From contig JAUHZM010000041.1 in assembly GCA_030426005.1 (NCBI GenBank), positions 1 to 15,060 of the forward strand: a stretch of 15,060 bases of DNA. The letters run 5' to 3'. Below, one piece after another: positions 13,872-15,060 of this stretch. The stretch comes from Gammaproteobacteria bacterium. GTDB lineage: Bacteria; Pseudomonadota; Gammaproteobacteria; Arenicellales; Arenicellaceae. A program made the position numbers and the translations under genes. Under the pieces are notes generated by a model. It had not been told where the DNA came from and did no database searches. It saw only the letters and a list, made by a program, of their open reading frames with translations. Every line of letters starts with the position of its first letter. The first letter of the stretch is position 1.

Positions 13872-15060
13872 ATGCGTGGATTAATGTCTAGATTGCTACT
13901 TCTGACTTTGGCATTGAGCCCGAGTGCGCCTGTATACGCCAATGAAACGAGTGCGCTTTCCTCAATCGAACAATCCATGGTGGCGTGGGTTGATACCCAG
14001 CAAACTCAGATGGTGGCAGAGCTCAAGGCGCACGTGGATATCAATACCGGCACCGAAAATGTTGCTGGGCTCGATACCTACCGCAGTTTGCTCGAGAACG
14101 AACTTCAACAACTTGGGTTTGTCACGCAAACCATTGAGGCGCGGCCCCAGAGTATTCTGAGTTGCGATGGAGAGCCGTTTGAATTGGCTAGCCATTTATT
14201 GGCTGAGCGTAAAGGCAAGCCGGGCGCGCGCCGTATTTTCCTGAACGGGCATATGGACACTGTCTTCTCCCAGCAGGATGAATTTCAAAGCTTGAAAATT
14301 GCGGAAGATGGCTCTTTGCACGGACCGGGTGTGGCCGACATGAAGGGCGGCATCGTGGTGATGTTAACTGCGCTGCGTGCTCTGGCTACCGAAGGGTTGT
14401 TGGAGGATGCACACCTGACTGTGTTGCTCAACAGTGACGAGGAAATCGGGTCGTTACATTCGCGTGAGTTGATCGAAACTTTGGCGCCGTCGCACGACAT
14501 TGGTCTAGTGTTTGAAGGGACCACAGGCAATCGCATGACGCGTGCGCGCAAAGGGCTTGGACAGGTTCGTCTCAAAGTCACGGGTCGGGAGTCGCATGCC
14601 GGTGGTGCGCATGCCGATGGCGTCTCGGCCAATCTGGAGCTGGCGCACAAAGTAATCGCAATCGAGTCCCTCACAGATTACACACGACAAGTGACCGTGA
14701 ATACCGGCGTGATGCGTGGTGGTGAAAAACGCAACACCATTCCAGGATGCGCAGATGCGTACATCGATTTGCGATTCCCTGATCAGGCAGCCGGTGAAGA
14801 ATTGCAGGCCAAAATCAACACAATCGTGGCGTCGCCCAGTACGCCAAGTCCGCGCTTCGATGGTTTACCACATACTGAAATGTGGAGCGTATTGCATCGT
14901 CCTGCGAAGCAGCCGCATCCATCCGTTGACGCGTTAATTGAAGAGCTAGTGTCAATCTCTCAGTTGGTTGGCGAGCCGATTGAAGGCACCGTTTATTCGG
15001 GTGGTGGTACTGACGGTTCGATCGCACAACACGCAGGTCTGCCAACGGTTGACAGTCTTG
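13872..15060 (+). CDS. Secreted M20 metallopeptidase, glutamate carboxypeptidase type (3' truncated by window)
   Basis: An open frame runs from ATG 13872 to the right edge (396 codons seen) with no stop. It encodes an M20-family zinc exopeptidase similar to carboxypeptidase G2. A signal peptide (hydrophobic LLLLTLALS, cleavage near VYA at 21-23) sends it to the periplasm or outside. The two-metal site is recognisable: GHMDT with His127 and Asp129, GVADMKGG with bridging Asp156, and SDEEIGS with catalytic Glu190 and metal ligand Glu191. The dimerisation domain follows (SHAGGAHADG), then the returning catalytic part with SGGGTDGSIAQ near the edge; the last His ligand should lie just beyond the window. 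Family members remove C-terminal glutamate or act on other amino-acyl conjugates. The start lies three bases after the transporter stop; ATG 13884 (MSRLLLL) is an alternative with GTGGA upstream. Confidence 0.9.
   Translation, partial: MRGLMSRLLLLTLALSPSAPVYANETSALSSIEQSMVAWVDTQQTQMVAELKAHVDINTGTENVAGLDTYRSLLENELQQLGFVTQTIEARPQSILSCDGEPFELASHLLAERKGKPGARRIFLNGHMDTVFSQQDEFQSLKIAEDGSLHGPGVADMKGGIVVMLTALRALATEGLLEDAHLTVLLNSDEEIGSLHSRELIETLAPSHDIGLVFEGTTGNRMTRARKGLGQVRLKVTGRESHAGGAHADGVSANLELAHKVIAIESLTDYTRQVTVNTGVMRGGEKRNTIPGCADAYIDLRFPDQAAGEELQAKINTIVASPSTPSPRFDGLPHTEMWSVLHRPAKQPHPSVDALIEELVSISQLVGEPIEGTVYSGGGTDGSIAQHAGLPTVDSL

Noticed and set aside
13924..14160. 78-codon + strand frame near the start of the peptidase gene
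   Set aside because: It overlaps the M20 reading frame, which has clear signal peptide and metal-binding motifs; the alternative frame has none.
1..15060. tRNA genes, CRISPR arrays, insertion sequences, toxin-antitoxin or phage genes
   Set aside because: I looked for repeats, transposase or integrase motifs and cloverleaf-like sequences and saw none; the gaps are too short to hide most of them.

Overview
The window is a compact, gene-dense stretch of bacterial chromosome. All nine protein genes lie on the + strand and no gap exceeds about 170 bases. It contains no RNA genes, insertion sequences, CRISPR arrays or phage genes that I can recognise. The gene content (PQQ-dependent quinohaemoprotein dehydrogenase, TonB-dependent receptor, outer-membrane lipoprotein signal, YceI protein, RND/MMPL exporter) and the moderate G+C content point to a free-living Gram-negative aerobe, most likely a marine-type gammaproteobacterium. 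The genus cannot be fixed from this sequence.

Region 1 (1-9521) reads like an oxidative catabolic cluster. It encodes a lipoprotein PQQ alcohol dehydrogenase with a fused cytochrome c domain, a TonB-dependent outer-membrane receptor, a type I Baeyer-Villiger-like flavoprotein monooxygenase whose start codon overlaps the receptor stop codon, an AMP-forming acyl-CoA synthetase, and a long (599 aa) acyl-CoA dehydrogenase. An 11-bp hairpin follows the last of these. A plausible reading is uptake of a hydrophobic molecule, oxidation of an alcohol to a carbonyl in the periplasm, oxygen insertion, then CoA activation and alpha/beta dehydrogenation. The substrate cannot be read from the sequence.

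Region 2 (9522-11237) holds two exported proteins. The first is a GH16 beta-glucanase whose sequence order is circularly permuted relative to classical bacterial lichenases, matching the layout known for the Fibrobacter succinogenes 1,3-1,4-beta-glucanase. The second is a YceI-family periplasmic protein, preceded by an 11-codon leader ORF with a very good ribosome binding site. A perfect 13-bp hairpin closes the region.

Region 3 (11238-15060) holds an RND-superfamily MMPL transporter with an asymmetric pair of TM4 motifs and a very acidic loop. Three bases after it begins a secreted M20 metallopeptidase of the glutamate-carboxypeptidase type, which runs off the right edge.

The most notable item is the permuted GH16 enzyme. 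Next are the linked PQQ-dehydrogenase/TonB/BVMO/CoA cluster, the MMPL protein with only one canonical proton-relay aspartate, and two small non-coding or leader structures (7568-7631 and 10498-10538).
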